Positions 8,033 to 8,808 of a DNA stretch of 8,808 bases are shown in pieces. The notes below the pieces were generated by a model that searched no databases, was not told the origin of the DNA, and saw nothing but the letters and a program-made list of their open reading frames with translations. Position 1 is the first letter of the stretch, and the number at the start of each line of letters is the position of its first letter. Origin of the DNA: Fidelibacterota bacterium UBA7303 (GTDB lineage: Bacteria > Fidelibacterota > Marinisomatia > Marinisomatales > UBA1611); the NCBI GenBank assembly GCA_002471805.1, contig DKQR01000163.1, positions 1 to 8,808 on the forward strand, in the 5' to 3' direction. A program made the translations under genes and the position numbers.

Positions 8033-8710
8033 TTATTCACAGGTTGTAAGTTGCCCATCGTCCAAAGTTAACTTGCGGTCGCCAATACCGGCAACATCGG
8101 GATTATGCGTTGTCAGGACAATTGACTGACCAAAATCTTTATTTATTTCAACGAAAAGATCAATGAGTTTTCTTGCATTTTTTACATCCAGATTACCCGT
8201 AGGTTCATCTGCCAATATCAGGCTTGGCTGGTTGATCATTGCCCTTAAAACAGCCACTCTCGACCTTTCTCCACCTGACAACTGGCTGGGATAATGATCT
8301 TTCCGTTCCATTAAACCCACTTTGGTCAATAAGTCATGCGCGCGTGGCAGTATAGGATTCTTACCCGAAATCCAATTTGGCATTAGAATATTCTCAAGGG
8401 CGGTAAACTCCGGCAGAAGATGATGAAATTGAAATACAAAACCCAATTCTTTGTTCCGGAGAGCACATAACTCCTTTTCATTTAATTTTTCAACATTATG
8501 ACCATTGATTTTCAGCAGTCCGGAATCCGGGGAATCTAGCGTGCCCAGAATATTGAGCAATGTTGATTTTCCCGCGCCTGACTGACCCATGATGGTAACA
8601 ATTTCCCCCCCTCCCACTGTCAGGGTAAGATTTGTTAAAACCCTCAGTTTGCTGACACCATTGGTGAATGATTTATTGATATCCAAGGCTTGTAAAATCA
8701 TTTTACCCAC
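8033..8710 (-). CDS. lolD: Lipoprotein-releasing ABC transporter ATP-binding protein LolD
   Basis: ATPase of the LolCDE complex, which releases lipoproteins from the outer face of the inner membrane so that they can travel to the outer membrane. The 225 residues contain Walker A GQSGAGKST (42-50), Q-loop FVFQF (91-95), the LolD-typical HHLLPEFTALEN (96-107), the ABC signature LSGGE (144-148), Walker B LILADE (164-169), D-loop GNLD (172-175) and the H-loop histidine H202. The segment after the signature reads RSRVAVLRAM, where most relatives have a glutamine in RQRVA. Two starts are possible: the GTG at 8710, which has AAGGA 9 bases upstream and gives the N-terminus (M-x-K, then LQ) seen in E. 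coli LolD, or the ATG at 8701, which overlaps the permease stop as ATGA. I prefer the GTG. A MacB- or FtsE-like exporter ATPase is the alternative; the HHLLPEFTALEN stretch favours LolD. Confidence 0.92.
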   Translation of the reverse strand: MGKMILQALDINKSFTNGVSKLRVLTNLTLTVGGGEIVTIMGQSGAGKSTLLNILGTLDSPDSGLLKINGHNVEKLNEKELCALRNKELGFVFQFHHLLPEFTALENILMPNWISGKNPILPRAHDLLTKVGLMERKDHYPSQLSGGERSRVAVLRAMINQPSLILADEPTGNLDVKNARKLIDLFVEINKDFGQSIVLTTHNPDVAGIGDRKLTLDDGQLTTCE

Positions 8711-8808
8711 TGCAATGCTTCCTTAGGATCGATACGAGCCACTTTCTGACTGGCAAGCCATGAGGACACGAATATAAAAATGATGGCAATGAGAGTAATG
8801 GTGATAAC
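8698..8808 (-). CDS. LolC/LolE-type ABC transporter permease, C-terminal fragment (5' part outside window)
   Basis: The last 36 codons and the stop TGA (8700-8698) of a gene entering from the right edge. The residues form a transmembrane helix (VITITLIAIIFIFVSSWLA) followed by SQKVARIDPKEALQWVK. The R-x-DP-x-EAL ending is the standard C-terminus of the FtsX/MacB/LolC/LolE permease superfamily. The stop overlaps the lolD coding start region, which fits partner subunits of one transporter made from one transcript. Whether it is LolC, LolE or a single fused LolCE-type permease cannot be told from this fragment, so no gene symbol is given. Confidence 0.85.
   Translation of the reverse strand, partial: VITITLIAIIFIFVSSWLASQKVARIDPKEALQWVK
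8720..8724 (-). promoter_or_regulatory. Ribosome binding site deciding the lolD start
   Basis: Reads AAGGA on the minus strand inside the end of the permease gene. It is 9 bases before the GTG at 8710 but 18 bases before the ATG at 8701, so the spacing favours the GTG start for lolD. Confidence 0.5.

Noticed and set aside
1..8808. An undescribed defence, mobile or biosynthetic system
   Set aside because: All long frames belong to well-known housekeeping families, spacing is tight, and no repeats, integrase, transposase or toxin-like genes were seen.

Overview
The window holds five genes, all on the minus strand. They read from the right edge to the left edge as: the 3' end of a LolC/LolE-type permease gene, lolD, clpC, dnaK, and most of a very large tamB-like gene that runs off the left edge. 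The coding density is high and no RNA gene, mobile element, CRISPR array or phage gene was seen. The organism is a Gram-negative (diderm) bacterium, because LolD and TamB both serve the outer membrane. A ClpC-type rather than ClpA-type unfoldase, AT-leaning codons and a LolD-ClpC-DnaK order would fit the Fibrobacteres-Chlorobi-Bacteroidetes group or relatives such as Marinimicrobia. That placement is an inference from gene content and was not tested by a search.

Layout. Positions 8808-8698 carry the last 36 codons of the permease, and its stop codon overlaps the start region of lolD (8710-8033). After only 7 bases comes clpC (8025-5554). These three very probably form one transcript. A 134-base gap (5553-5420) follows, with an imperfect 19-bp palindrome, a T-rich run and a clear Shine-Dalgarno site before dnaK (5419-3515). 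A strong hairpin terminator lies in the next 101-base gap. The tamB-like gene starts at 3413 and is still open at base 1 after 1137 codons. It is the largest gene in the window.

How the genes fit together. LolD with its permease extracts lipoproteins from the inner membrane for delivery to the outer membrane. TamB bridges the periplasm and is implicated in outer-membrane protein assembly and phospholipid transport. ClpC and DnaK are cytoplasmic protein quality-control machines: ClpC unfolds substrates for ClpP, and DnaK refolds or holds them. The window is therefore an envelope-biogenesis plus proteostasis neighbourhood. All five genes belong to known families, and I did not find convincing evidence of an undescribed system. 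The most useful leads are the palindrome in front of dnaK (in place of a CIRCE element), the tamB-like gene without tamA directly upstream, and the choice of the lolD start.
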